Assembly (NCBI GenBank): GCA_015206945.1
Contig: JADEXV010000031.1
Location: 1 to 44,784 of the forward strand
Direction: 5' to 3'
DNA from: Nostocales cyanobacterium LEGE 12452
Lineage (GTDB): Bacteria; Cyanobacteriota; Cyanobacteriia; Cyanobacteriales; Nostocaceae
DNA: 44,784 nt
Shown here: in pieces, positions 7,468-16,180 of the stretch
How positions within the stretch are numbered: the stretch's first letter is position 1
Layout of the letters: each line of letters begins with the position of its first letter
Program-made: the position numbers and the translations under genes
The notes under the pieces: model-generated
Told to the model about the DNA's origin: nothing
What the model saw: only the letters and a program-made list of their open reading frames with translations
The model's database searches: none

Positions 7468-8448
7468 TTAAAAATACCGACGACGGGCGGAATGTCGCAA
7501 ATAGCGATAAATGCCCCACGCTAAAACTCCTAAAAAGAGATTTAGTAAAAAGCGACTAAATATAAACCACAAAATATCAGTGTCAAAAAACTTTGACGGA
7601 CTCAAAGGACTAACAGTCCTGATTAAGAGAAACAGCCCAAAAATAGCATTTCCACCCAGCACGAGAGCAAACAGCACTAAACTTCTTTGCCAGTAACGGC
7701 GCTGGGGTGTACGTTCTGAAACCAGGGTAATTACAGGTTTACCTTGCACTTTTCGCAGTAATTGTTCCAGCCGCCAAAACATCCACAACAAAAACGGAAA
7801 TAAACCATAGCTCAGGAAACGTAGGGGTAATGAATAACCCCAAGCACTAGATAGGACATTTACTAGGGCATGACAGATTACAGAATTTAGCCAAGCCCTA
7901 AGAATAAACTTTTTGTCTCGATTTAAGCGATTTTTAGAATAAATATAAATTCCTAATGCATATCCCCAAGGTGCAGAGAACATAGCATGGACTGGCGTGC
8001 CGATAGTACGTTCAAAAACTGATGCTGTACCGTGGAAAAAGTAAATCCAGTTCTCTTCAGCAGTGAATCCAAGGGAAACTGCAATCGCGAAGAGGAAAAC
8101 GCTAGAGTGAAGTAATCGATACTTGCGTTGCAGATAGTAAGTTGGGATAACAACCGCAGCCAACTTGCAGCCTTCTTCAATTGGGCCTATTTCCACAAGC
8201 TGCCGCAAGGCTGTACCAAGAAGCGTTCGCTTAATCTGATGCCAGTCCAGAAAAGAGTTCGCTACATTTTCAAAATCCCATTCGAGTCTAAGGGCTAAAA
8301 AACCAGATATTGCCCCAATGATAAAGAACATCAGTAACTTTAACAGAGGTGGGGCAAATGGCATCCGACAGTAGTAGTAGCCTAGCAGCAGTAAGGGTGG
8401 TATTGCTGCCCACAACAGTAGAGATAAATCAAGAGATAAATCAACCAC
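7468..8448 (-). CDS. PrsW-family intramembrane protease, 326 aa
   Basis: A polytopic membrane protein with the PrsW motifs in order: EE-x-x-K at 91-95 (PIEEGCKLAA), E-E-N at 131-133 (GFTAEENWIYF), H154 in PVHAMFSAPWGYALG, and H193 in CHALVN. About eight or nine hydrophobic segments are visible. PrsW cleaves the anti-sigma factor RsiW in Bacillus; the cyanobacterial substrate is unknown and no anti-sigma factor is nearby. Its ATG overlaps the 3' end of the upstream methyltransferase gene by 8 bp, which suggests translational coupling. Confidence 0.85.
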   Translation of the reverse strand: MVDLSLDLSLLLWAAIPPLLLLGYYYCRMPFAPPLLKLLMFFIIGAISGFLALRLEWDFENVANSFLDWHQIKRTLLGTALRQLVEIGPIEEGCKLAAVVIPTYYLQRKYRLLHSSVFLFAIAVSLGFTAEENWIYFFHGTASVFERTIGTPVHAMFSAPWGYALGIYIYSKNRLNRDKKFILRAWLNSVICHALVNVLSSAWGYSLPLRFLSYGLFPFLLWMFWRLEQLLRKVQGKPVITLVSERTPQRRYWQRSLVLFALVLGGNAIFGLFLLIRTVSPLSPSKFFDTDILWFIFSRFLLNLFLGVLAWGIYRYLRHSARRRYF

Positions 8449-9364
8449 TCACCTGAGCAATTACTGTACGGTGACGGTGGGTATTGTTAGCGATCGTGGG
8501 AGCTTGGAAACCCGCCTCAACAATAGCTTGCTCAATGTCCAAAGCAAAATATTCATCTAAATACGGTTCAGTACTTTTGAGCAAAGTCAAAATATAGGCT
8601 GGCATTTTCTTGTAAACTTCAGATTTGGGATTCATATCCATGATTGCCAAATAACCACCCGGACGCAACACGCGCCGCATTTCAGCTAAAATCTGTCGGG
8701 TTGCTGACTGGGGTAATTCGTGGCACATCAGGAAAATTGAAACTAAATCAAACGAGGCATCAGGTAGCCCAGTAGATTCAGCTTGGGCATGAAGCCAGTT
8801 AATTTTAGCTTGACGTTGCCCAGCGCGGTAATTGGCAACGGCTAAAAAGTAGGGAGATAAGTCTAAGCCTGTAATTTTGGTATGGGGATAAATTTCTTGT
8901 AGGGCAAAACTACTCAAGCCCACACTACATCCTACATCTAAGATGTCTTGCGGCTGATTGGGGATTTGACTTTTCAGGATATTGTGGTAACTTTGGCGCA
9001 GCATTGGATCGCCTTGCGCTTCTTCAGAACTCTGCCAAATCTTAGCGTGGACAGCGTAAGCAGCAGGTTCTACCTCAAAAGCGGCTTGCCAACTGAGATT
9101 TCCGGTTTCGTAGGCATGGAATGAGGTGACGTAGTAATCGGGGTAGGAAAGCTGAGGATTTTGTACTTGAGCAAGATCGTCCTTCCAATCACGCGCTTGT
9201 AGTGTTTCGACTTCTTGCGTCCAAGGCACACCAATTCTCTCGGCACGTTTAATCATCATTTGTCTAGCTTGATGCTTGGCTAGGTTAGCTAAAGGCTGAA
9301 TTGCCAGTATGCCATTTACCAAGCGGGAAGCTAAACCAGGATTAGTGTTTACAGCAGCAGTCAT
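8441..9364 (-). CDS. Class I SAM-dependent methyltransferase, 307 aa
   Basis: The SAM-binding motif I is ILDVGCSVGLS at residues 141-151, followed by ITGLDLSPYFLAVA (motif II acidic loop), LPDASFDLVSIF (motif IV) and RRVLRPGGYLAIMD (motif V/VI), as in the UbiE/Methyltransf_11 group. An N-terminal region of about 130 residues with YPDYYVTSFHAYETGNLSW precedes the Rossmann fold and is presumably a lid or substrate-binding part. The substrate is unknown. It is followed on the same strand by the PrsW gene (8-bp overlap). The ATG at 9364 begins MTAAVNTNPG. Confidence 0.88.
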   Translation of the reverse strand: MTAAVNTNPGLASRLVNGILAIQPLANLAKHQARQMMIKRAERIGVPWTQEVETLQARDWKDDLAQVQNPQLSYPDYYVTSFHAYETGNLSWQAAFEVEPAAYAVHAKIWQSSEEAQGDPMLRQSYHNILKSQIPNQPQDILDVGCSVGLSSFALQEIYPHTKITGLDLSPYFLAVANYRAGQRQAKINWLHAQAESTGLPDASFDLVSIFLMCHELPQSATRQILAEMRRVLRPGGYLAIMDMNPKSEVYKKMPAYILTLLKSTEPYLDEYFALDIEQAIVEAGFQAPTIANNTHRHRTVIAQVSG

Positions 9365-9688
9365 AAATTAGTTTGCATTTAACAGCCTTTTCTACTTATG
9401 ACATAATTGCTGGACGGCAGTCTAGAAATGAATTGAATTGTATAACGGCAGTCCGCCTCCTTTGGCTTGCCTCAAGCAACAAATATTATAGAAGGTTGAC
9501 ATTTGCAGAGCAGCAAACTTCTGAGAAGATTTAAATGATGCTGATTTACATTTTGTATTTATCAGAGAATTTTATTAAAGACTGGTAAAATTTTCATACT
9601 TAGCAACATTTGTCTCAACAAAAATGGCAAAAAACTGAGTGTCATTTATAAACAAAAGTACAGTAAGTTCAGCTTATTGAAGTTAAAT
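9365..9688. other. Divergent intergenic region
   Basis: About 320 bp between the divergent methyltransferase and mscL genes. The string ACGGCAGTC occurs twice, near 9414 and 9445. Otherwise it is AT-rich and presumably holds both promoters. I see no ORF, RNA or clear operator. Confidence 0.5.
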
Positions 9689-10120
9689 ATGGCCAGAGCA
9701 AGAAGAAGAGCAAGTGGCTTTTTAAAAGATTTTCAAGAATTTGCCCTTAAAGGCAATGTAGTTGACTTAGCGATCGCTGTGATCATTGGTGGTGCTTTTG
9801 GCAAGATTGTCACTTCCTTTGTTGAAGATGTGATCATGCCATTGATTAATCCCTTGGTTAGTTTTGCTGGCAAAGACTGGAGAACAATCGCCATTGGCCC
9901 GGGAATCAAGATTGGTCACTTTCTTGGCGCAATAGTTGACTTTGTAATCATTGCCTTAGTTTTATTTGTGGCAATTCGAGCCTTACAAAAGTTCAAGAGA
10001 CAAGAAGAAGTCGCCGATGAACCCCTACCAGATCCTAATCTTGTAGCCCAAGAAAGATTGACTGGCGCATTGGATAGACTTAATCAAACCTTGGAAACTC
10101 GGAATAATCAAGTTTTGTGA
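9689..10120 (+). CDS. mscL: Large-conductance mechanosensitive channel, 143 aa
   Basis: MscL forms a homopentameric inner-membrane pore that opens under membrane tension and releases solutes on hypo-osmotic shock. The first helix and pore-lining TM1 are clear (FLKDFQEFALKGNVVDLAIAV, the last part being the pore helix with a Gly/Ala-rich face). TM2 is IVDFVIIALVLFVAIRAL, followed by a charged linker and a C-terminal helical bundle. ATG 9689 (MARARRRASG) is preferred to the in-frame TTG at 9677, since it matches the family's short charged N-terminus. No strong ribosome binding site is visible for either start. Confidence 0.95.
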   Translation: MARARRRASGFLKDFQEFALKGNVVDLAIAVIIGGAFGKIVTSFVEDVIMPLINPLVSFAGKDWRTIAIGPGIKIGHFLGAIVDFVIIALVLFVAIRALQKFKRQEEVADEPLPDPNLVAQERLTGALDRLNQTLETRNNQVL

Positions 10121-10175
10121 GTAGGGAGGGGAAATGAGGGAGAAATCAATTCAAAATTCAAAATTCAAAATTGTA

Positions 10176-10217
10176 CCCTTACAGGTAAGCAAGCTACGCG
10201 CAGTGTCTCGTAGAGAA
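10176..10217 (+). repeat. Interspersed repeat related to the one at 3765-3835
   Basis: GCAAGCTACGCG recurs here, followed by CTCGTAGAGAAG. It is flanked by a triple AATTCAAAATTC spacer and by CCCCATACCCCATACCCAATG-type low-complexity sequence, a common Nostoc intergenic texture. Confidence 0.5.
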
Positions 10218-10328
10218 GAAAAAGAATGAGAAAGATGTAGCTTTAACTTCCCGTAGAGTGGGAGATGAGGAAGTGAGGGAGAAATATTCAATCCCCATAC
10301 CCCATACCCAATGCCCTACTTTAATCCC

Positions 10329-12005
10329 CTACTTTGCACTAGGCTTAAGAGCTAATAACATCTCTAATTCACTGGTAGATTTATCAGGGCTAATAGCGGT
10401 AAAACCAACACCGCGAATGGAATTCAAAATGGTGATGGTATCGGCGTTAGATGATACAAAACTATTGATCAGGGGCACAGTTTTAGTTTTATCCATATCT
10501 AAGTAGAAATAGCCGCCGTTGGGCTTTTGCAAAGAACCAGTCACGGCTTTGAAAGCGTCGCTAGTGTCGAGAGATGGATTCTTGCGATCGCTAACTGCGT
10601 CTGCAATTGGGCCACCAAGAGCTACAAATACAGTATCTTGATCTAGCCAACCATGTGCCAATAAAGCTCCTTGTTGGGGAATTTGCCATTCAGTTACGTT
10701 TTTACCACCGATATTTCTGTTGGCGACGTTGATTTTTTGGGTTTTGGCAAGGGTATCCAATTTTGTCAAGGTGGCTTCGGCAGTTTTGCGATCGCTAGTA
10801 TCAAATACTAAAGCACCTCCAAAACCAACACTCGCTAATACTCCTTGATTTGATGGAATCGCACCAAAGGCGAATTCCCCATTCATCCAGCCAAAAATAT
10901 CCTTATCTAAGTCTAGATTGGCGAATTTCAGTTGTCCTCGCGCTTGTTCCAGAGCTTGCTTCATTTCTGGATAATCTTTTGACTGCTCTACCAGCACTTC
11001 CCAACCACGGCTGATGCCATTTCCGCTAATCAGAGCAAAGGTATCGGCAGGAAATTGCCCGACTATATTCCCAGGACTTGATTGATACTGAAATTTATTT
11101 AATTGCGGATCTAAATTAGCGATCGCTTTTACCCGCACTCCCGCATCATCAACACCAACACCCGCTACCACGGATTTTATCTGCTTCAGTTGCGTCAAGG
11201 TTTGTGGAGGTAACTGCTTTGCCTGGGGATTTCCAGCAGTTAATTGCTGTATCATTCCGGCATAGTCTGGTACATAAATTTGGGCGAGGCTGTTTTTAAC
11301 ATCCACTCCTTTAAGAATGCTGCTAGCACCTTCTTTATTGGCAAAAGAAGACTGTCCCTTAAAGGTATCAATTGCTTTTTCTACAGCCTGCTTTTCGGGG
11401 GCTAATACCAACTGACTATCATTTAAAACTACGCTATACGTCGGCTTGCCATTTTGTGTAGTTTCGATAATTTTTTGACCTTGATAGTCAGATTCCTGTA
11501 GTTTCACCCCTTTTTGTGACTTCAATTTGTTAGCAAAATTCAAGGCGCTGAGTTTGTCCTTGATTCCCACCACTATTAAGATATTTGATTCCTGCTGTAA
11601 ATTTGTTGGTACATTAGTTGTCCCAGAGGGTACCTTTAACTGTGCTGGTTTGACGGGATTTGGTGGCAATACAGCAATCATCACACCACCAGCCCAAGGC
11701 TTTATGTCTTTTTCATAAGAAATGTTACTGTCACTGAACATTTGCTTATTGAAATCTTCCAGACCTTTGGCCACTAACTTTTGTGCTTCTGGAGTGCCAA
11801 ACTGCTGTAACTTTGCCCAGGCTTGAGAGTCAGTATTAATATAAGTTGCCATCAGTGCTGTTGAAGGTACTACTTTAGCACTGCCTAGAGCGTCTGATGT
11901 ACCTACTGGTGAGCCTTTAAAGTACATGTAAGCCGCTATACTTCCTACGATAACAACGGCAGCACCAACAGCAGGAATGAGAAATTTTGATTTACTTTCA
12001 GGCAT
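10329..12005 (-). CDS. DUF3352 family membrane-anchored protein, 558 aa
   Basis: A short N-terminus is followed by one hydrophobic helix at about residues 9-28 (LIPAVGAAVVIVGSIAAYMY), an uncleaved anchor or signal anchor that leaves the rest in the periplasm or lumen. The body matches the cyanobacterial DUF3352 type: VPSTALMATYINTDSQAW at the start, repeated alpha/beta motifs such as GQFPADTFALISG, and SELEMLLALKP at the end. No catalytic motif is visible. The function is unknown in the family. It is transcribed alone, convergent with mscL, with AGAGG before the ATG. Confidence 0.8.
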   Translation of the reverse strand: MPESKSKFLIPAVGAAVVIVGSIAAYMYFKGSPVGTSDALGSAKVVPSTALMATYINTDSQAWAKLQQFGTPEAQKLVAKGLEDFNKQMFSDSNISYEKDIKPWAGGVMIAVLPPNPVKPAQLKVPSGTTNVPTNLQQESNILIVVGIKDKLSALNFANKLKSQKGVKLQESDYQGQKIIETTQNGKPTYSVVLNDSQLVLAPEKQAVEKAIDTFKGQSSFANKEGASSILKGVDVKNSLAQIYVPDYAGMIQQLTAGNPQAKQLPPQTLTQLKQIKSVVAGVGVDDAGVRVKAIANLDPQLNKFQYQSSPGNIVGQFPADTFALISGNGISRGWEVLVEQSKDYPEMKQALEQARGQLKFANLDLDKDIFGWMNGEFAFGAIPSNQGVLASVGFGGALVFDTSDRKTAEATLTKLDTLAKTQKINVANRNIGGKNVTEWQIPQQGALLAHGWLDQDTVFVALGGPIADAVSDRKNPSLDTSDAFKAVTGSLQKPNGGYFYLDMDKTKTVPLINSFVSSNADTITILNSIRGVGFTAISPDKSTSELEMLLALKPSAK

Positions 12006-12346
12006 TTTGTTATCCTCTTTTGCTCAGATTGTCACCGAGATTTATACAAGTGTCACTGTAGAGTTTTCGGATTTATAATAATTTCCGCTAATCCATCGCT
12101 AGACTAACCCATGACAAAAGGATTCAGCAGCACGCTCATTGATAAGCTGCACATCTAACTCCTACTCAAAGAAAATTGTTGCTTTTGACATCCATTATTA
12201 ATTGGATATTAATCATAAAGATTCTCAGTTAACCGTGATGTCTCAATCAGCAAACATCCAACTTAAAAGTGATTTTTTACTATAAATGGGTTTTTGCAAA
12301 TTAAATACATAGCAATCCTATCTGATTTATAAAAATTGCAAGGCTG

Positions 12347-12379
12347 AGATTCTCGACTTCTCTAAGAAGTTAAGAATCT
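12347..12379. repeat. REP-like hairpin
   Basis: Near-perfect inverted repeat AGATTCTCGACTTCT / AGAAGTTAAGAATCT with a three-base loop, one mismatch and one G-U pair. It is similar in design to the hairpin at 15829-15863 (GATCCCCGGCTTC arm), so both may belong to one dispersed palindrome family. Confidence 0.6.
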
Positions 12380-12905
12380 GATTGTTTACAAATGAGTTCA
12401 GATTGCTATAGCACTTGGATCTCACAGTCCATCTATACAGCAAACAAGCTAGCAATCGCCGATTTGTTAAAGAGGTTAAGAAGATTTGGGAAGCGCAACG
12501 TCAATCTACAAGCGTTCTCTCTGAGCGACTTTTACGGGCACTCGCCAATATGGGAGTTTTTACGGAGACAGAAATCGGTTATTGTACTCTCACACAACTG
12601 GTATCCTGCATTTAGTTTCAACTCCAGTTGGTATTTACTGATAAAATTAGTAATCCTACAAATTAGCGGTCTAAAATTACTCTCAAAAATACTTCAACCA
12701 GATGAGGAGCGAATTTGCAAATGATATGCTGTTCGTTTTAAACAAAATAGCGTGTTCAGCAGCAAGCTATCCTAAAGTTATAAAAATAATTAGGAGTATT
12801 TGTACTTAATGAGAATCTATCGAGGTGCAAGAGACTCTTGACTCAAGACCAAAAAAGTGCAGAACATCAGCAAAAGTAAATGCAGCAGGGATATGGAAAA
12901 ATCCC

Positions 12906-12980
12906 AGGATCGGTAGCCGATCTTGGAAGTTCGGGTGAGATTAATTTTAATCTCCCAATCCCAAAGGTGAGAAGTCACCT
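12906..12980 (+). promoter_or_regulatory. Three consecutive hairpins in the aminopeptidase leader
   Basis: Stem-loops lie at 12906-12924 (AGGATCGG/CCGATCTT), 12933-12956 (AGATTA/TAATCT with flanking GGG/CCC) and 12965-12980 (AGGTGA/TCACCT), about 100 bp before the start of the M1 aminopeptidase. No T-run follows, so they are not plain terminators. They may be a structured 5' leader. I do not recognise a known riboswitch. Confidence 0.4.
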
Positions 12981-13080
12981 CATAATCCGCTGTTGAGGAA
13001 AATACATCAGATACCGCTATTTTACTTAACTACATCCAACCAAGCCAGACTTTTCAGGATTACAAGGTCAGTAAGCATCA

Positions 13081-15702
13081 ATGTCGCAGTCTTATTTTGA
13101 TACAGATAATAACGTACACAAACCTTTTGAGTTACCGGGAGCAAGACCACACTACAACCCCGATCGCCCCGGACAGGTAGAGCATATTTTTCTCGATCTC
13201 AGCTTGGATATCCCCAAGCAAAGCTATCAGGGCAGTTGTAGCATTCGCCTCTTGCCAATCCGTAATGGTATTGATCGTTTGACTTTGGATGCTGTCAATC
13301 TAAATATCGAGTCTGTGCAGGTGGACGAAGTACCACAAAATTTTGACTATGACGGGGAACAGCTTTCTATTCAACTTTCTCAGGCAACCCAGATTGGTCA
13401 ACGCTTACTGATTGCGATCGCCTACTCAGTGGCAAAACCGCAACGCGGTATTTATTTTATTCAACCAGATAAGCACTACCCAAACAAGCCTACTCAAGTC
13501 TGGACTCAAGGTGAAGACGAAGACTCTCGCTTTTGGTTCCCCTGCTTTGACTATCCAGGACAACTATCTACTTCGGAAATTCGTGTCCGCGTTCCCAACC
13601 CTCTCGTGGCGATTTCCAACGGCGAATTAATTGACACCACAGAAGATGGTGATTACAAAGTCTATCATTGGTTACAGCAACAAGTTCATCCTACCTACTT
13701 GATGACTTTAGCAGTAGGTGATTTTGCTGAAATTCGAGATGAGTGGAATGGTAAAGCTGTCACCTACTATGTAGAAAAGGGACGGGAGGAAGATGCTAAA
13801 CGCAGCATGGAAAAAACTCCCCGAATGATCGAATTTTTGAGCCAAAAGTATGGTTATCCATATCCTTTTCCGAAATACGCCCAAGTTTGCGTCGATGACT
13901 TCATCTTTGGCGGCATGGAAAACACTTCCACAACACTGTTAACAGACAGATGTTTGCTGGATGAACGCGCCGCCTTAGATAACCGCAACACTGAAAGTTT
14001 AGTCGTCCACGAACTCGCGCATCAGTGGTTTGGTGATTTGGTGGTGATTAAGCATTGGTCTCATGCTTGGATTAAAGAAGGGATGGCTTCTTACTCTGAG
14101 GTGATGTGGACAGAACAGGAATATAGTTTAGAAGAAGCAGCTTACTATCGTTTATTGGAAGCTCGTCGTTACTTAAGCGAAGATAGCAGTCGTTATCGCC
14201 GTCCAATGGTAACGCACGTTTACCGAGAAGCTATTGAACTTTACGATCGCCACATCTACGAAAAAGGATCTTGTGTCTATCACATGATTCGGGCCCAATT
14301 GGGAGATGAGTTATTTTGGCAGGCAATTCAAACATTTGTCCAAGATAATGCCCACAAAACCGTAGAAACAGTAGACTTACTCAGGGCGATTGAAAAGGCA
14401 ACTGGACGTAATCTTTTGTTTCTGTTTGACCAATACGTTTATCGTGGTGGTCATCCCGATTTTAAAGTAGCTTACTCTTGGGATGGAGATGCTAATTTAG
14501 CAAAAATTACAGTCACTCAAACCCAAGCTGATGAAGGTAAAAATGGCAGTAAGGATTTGTTTGATTTAAAAATACCTATTGGTTTTGGCTATACCCAACA
14601 GGAAGAAGTTAGGAGTAACGGAAAATTCAGCACTTCATTCTCAGCACTCAAAACTTTCACCATCCGGGTGAATGAACGCGAACAAAGCTTCTACTTTCCC
14701 CTAGAAAATAAGCCCCAATTTATTAGCTTTGATGTTGGAAATAATTACCTAAAAACAGTAGCTTTGGAATATCCAATCGCGGAGTTAAAAGCACAGTTAG
14801 AATTCGATCCCGACCCGATTTCGCGTAGTTATGCAGCAGCAGCTTTGGCCAAAAAAGGTGGGTTAGAAGCAATCATTGCACTGTCTGCATCGCTAAAAAA
14901 TGACCCATTGTGGGGTGTGCGCGTGGAAGTGGCGAAACAACTAGCCCAAATCAATTTAGATCAAGCCTTTGATGGCTTAATTGCTGGGTTAAAAGATAAA
15001 AATGCTTGCGTGCGACGATCTGTAGTGGAAGCACTTACTCAAATCAAAACTGCTGAAAGCTATAAAGTTGTGAAAGGGCTGTTGCAAAAAGGCGATCCCA
15101 GCTACTACGTGGAAGCAGCAGCTTCTCGTGTAATCGGGGCGATCGCCTCATCAAACTTGGAAGAAAAACCCAAGGAAGACAAGGTATTAAAGCTGCTGAA
15201 AGGCGTTTTAGAAGAAAAGGCTGGCTGGAATGAAGTCGTGCGGAGTGGTGCGATCGCCGGTTTAGCTGAATTCAAAACCTCAGAAGCAGCTTTAAATCTG
15301 CTAATCGAATACACCAAACTCGGTGTACCACAACCCCTACGTTTAGCCACAATTCGCGCTTTAGGAAAGATTTCTGTAGGTCAAAGTCCAGCTAATTTGG
15401 AACGGATTTTAGAAAAATTAACAGAATTAGCTAAAGAAAGCTTCTTTTTGACGCAAGTGTCAGTAGCAGCAGCATTAGGGCAAATGGAAACACCTAAAGC
15501 CGTGGGAATTTTGCGATCGCTAGCTGAACAAACAGCTGATGGGCGTGTACGTCGCTCTGCTGAAGAAGAAATTTCCAAGGTGCAAAAGAACATTGGTTCA
15601 GAAAAAACCCTGCGTCAACTGCGTGAAGATTTCGACCAACTCAAACAACAAAATCAGGAATTGAGAAGCCGTTTAGAAAACTTGGAGGCCAAATCTAAAT
15701 AG
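13081..15702 (+). CDS. pepN: M1-family zinc aminopeptidase with C-terminal HEAT repeats, 873 aa
   Basis: The gluzincin core is complete: the exopeptidase motif GGMEN at 277-281, zinc site HELAHQW at 310-316, and the third zinc ligand E333 in IKEGMASY. A tyrosine of the expected type follows in YDRHIYEKGSCVYHMI. The N-terminal beta domain is residues 1-200. From about 570 the protein changes to HEAT-like repeats (SYAAAALAKKGGLEAI, WGVRVEVAKQLA, ACVRRSVVEALTQIKT, VRRSAEEEI) and ends in a coiled coil (about 840-873). E. coli PepN has a different helical C-terminal domain, so this is the HEAT-containing subtype. It removes N-terminal residues from peptides in the cytoplasm. No signal peptide is seen. 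Confidence 0.92.
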   Translation: MSQSYFDTDNNVHKPFELPGARPHYNPDRPGQVEHIFLDLSLDIPKQSYQGSCSIRLLPIRNGIDRLTLDAVNLNIESVQVDEVPQNFDYDGEQLSIQLSQATQIGQRLLIAIAYSVAKPQRGIYFIQPDKHYPNKPTQVWTQGEDEDSRFWFPCFDYPGQLSTSEIRVRVPNPLVAISNGELIDTTEDGDYKVYHWLQQQVHPTYLMTLAVGDFAEIRDEWNGKAVTYYVEKGREEDAKRSMEKTPRMIEFLSQKYGYPYPFPKYAQVCVDDFIFGGMENTSTTLLTDRCLLDERAALDNRNTESLVVHELAHQWFGDLVVIKHWSHAWIKEGMASYSEVMWTEQEYSLEEAAYYRLLEARRYLSEDSSRYRRPMVTHVYREAIELYDRHIYEKGSCVYHMIRAQLGDELFWQAIQTFVQDNAHKTVETVDLLRAIEKATGRNLLFLFDQYVYRGGHPDFKVAYSWDGDANLAKITVTQTQADEGKNGSKDLFDLKIPIGFGYTQQEEVRSNGKFSTSFSALKTFTIRVNEREQSFYFPLENKPQFISFDVGNNYLKTVALEYPIAELKAQLEFDPDPISRSYAAAALAKKGGLEAIIALSASLKNDPLWGVRVEVAKQLAQINLDQAFDGLIAGLKDKNACVRRSVVEALTQIKTAESYKVVKGLLQKGDPSYYVEAAASRVIGAIASSNLEEKPKEDKVLKLLKGVLEEKAGWNEVVRSGAIAGLAEFKTSEAALNLLIEYTKLGVPQPLRLATIRALGKISVGQSPANLERILEKLTELAKESFFLTQVSVAAALGQMETPKAVGILRSLAEQTADGRVRRSAEEEISKVQKNIGSEKTLRQLREDFDQLKQQNQELRSRLENLEAKSK

Positions 15703-15828
15703 CACTACACGATCGTTAAAAGTCGGTAATTGGTAATTGTGGCAAAGCTATTATCAATTACCACGGTTTTAGTTAATGGTGTAATTTTATTTTCCACTTA
15801 AATCACAGGTATAAATAAACATAGTACC

Positions 15829-15867
15829 AAGATCCCCGGCTTCTAACAGAAGTTGGGGATCTTTCTG
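15829..15867 (+). terminator. Hairpin terminator / REP-like palindrome after the aminopeptidase
   Basis: A 15-bp stem (15829-15843 with 15849-15863, two G-U pairs) with a five-base loop is followed by TTTCT. It lies about 130 bp after the aminopeptidase stop. A weaker hairpin (GGTAATTG / CAATTACC) lies at 15732-15762. The remaining gap to 16180 is AT-rich, with no gene seen. Confidence 0.65.
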
Positions 15868-16180
15868 TTGTAAGCGGTTACTGAGTTTCAATTTGCATAT
15901 ATAGATACATATTTATATTTATATAAATTAAAGTTAAGAAAAGATAAAATCATCTAAAAGTTGGATAAGTAGTTGTAGTTTTATAAAGTATAATTAAGAA
16001 AAAGATAAACAAATCTAGGCAGTAACAGATGCTAAAATCACGTCGAACACTATCCCCAAAGGGTAGAGTTCTAGTTGTTTTAGATAGAAAACTACCGCTA
16101 TCCTGCAACTTACAACTAACTTGTAGGTCAGGAGAAAAATAATCATTGTAAATTTTTCAGTTGAAGAGGCAAAAAAAGGC

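Larger units (their letters stand above)
12006..13080. other. Long gene-free region upstream of the aminopeptidase gene
   Basis: More than 1 kb without a gene I can support. It holds a REP-like hairpin (12347-12379), two overlapping weak ORFs (12392-12724 and 12415-12615) without recognisable domains, and three closely spaced hairpins (12906-12980) just before the aminopeptidase gene. The length, AT content and lack of homology signal suggest decayed sequence plus regulatory leader. Confidence 0.6.

Noticed and set aside
12392..12724. Two overlapping ORFs (110 and 66 codons) in the gap before the aminopeptidase
   Set aside because: Neither has a recognisable domain, the shorter starts at TTG, and no ribosome binding site is visible. 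They may be decayed sequence, but I cannot assign a parent gene.
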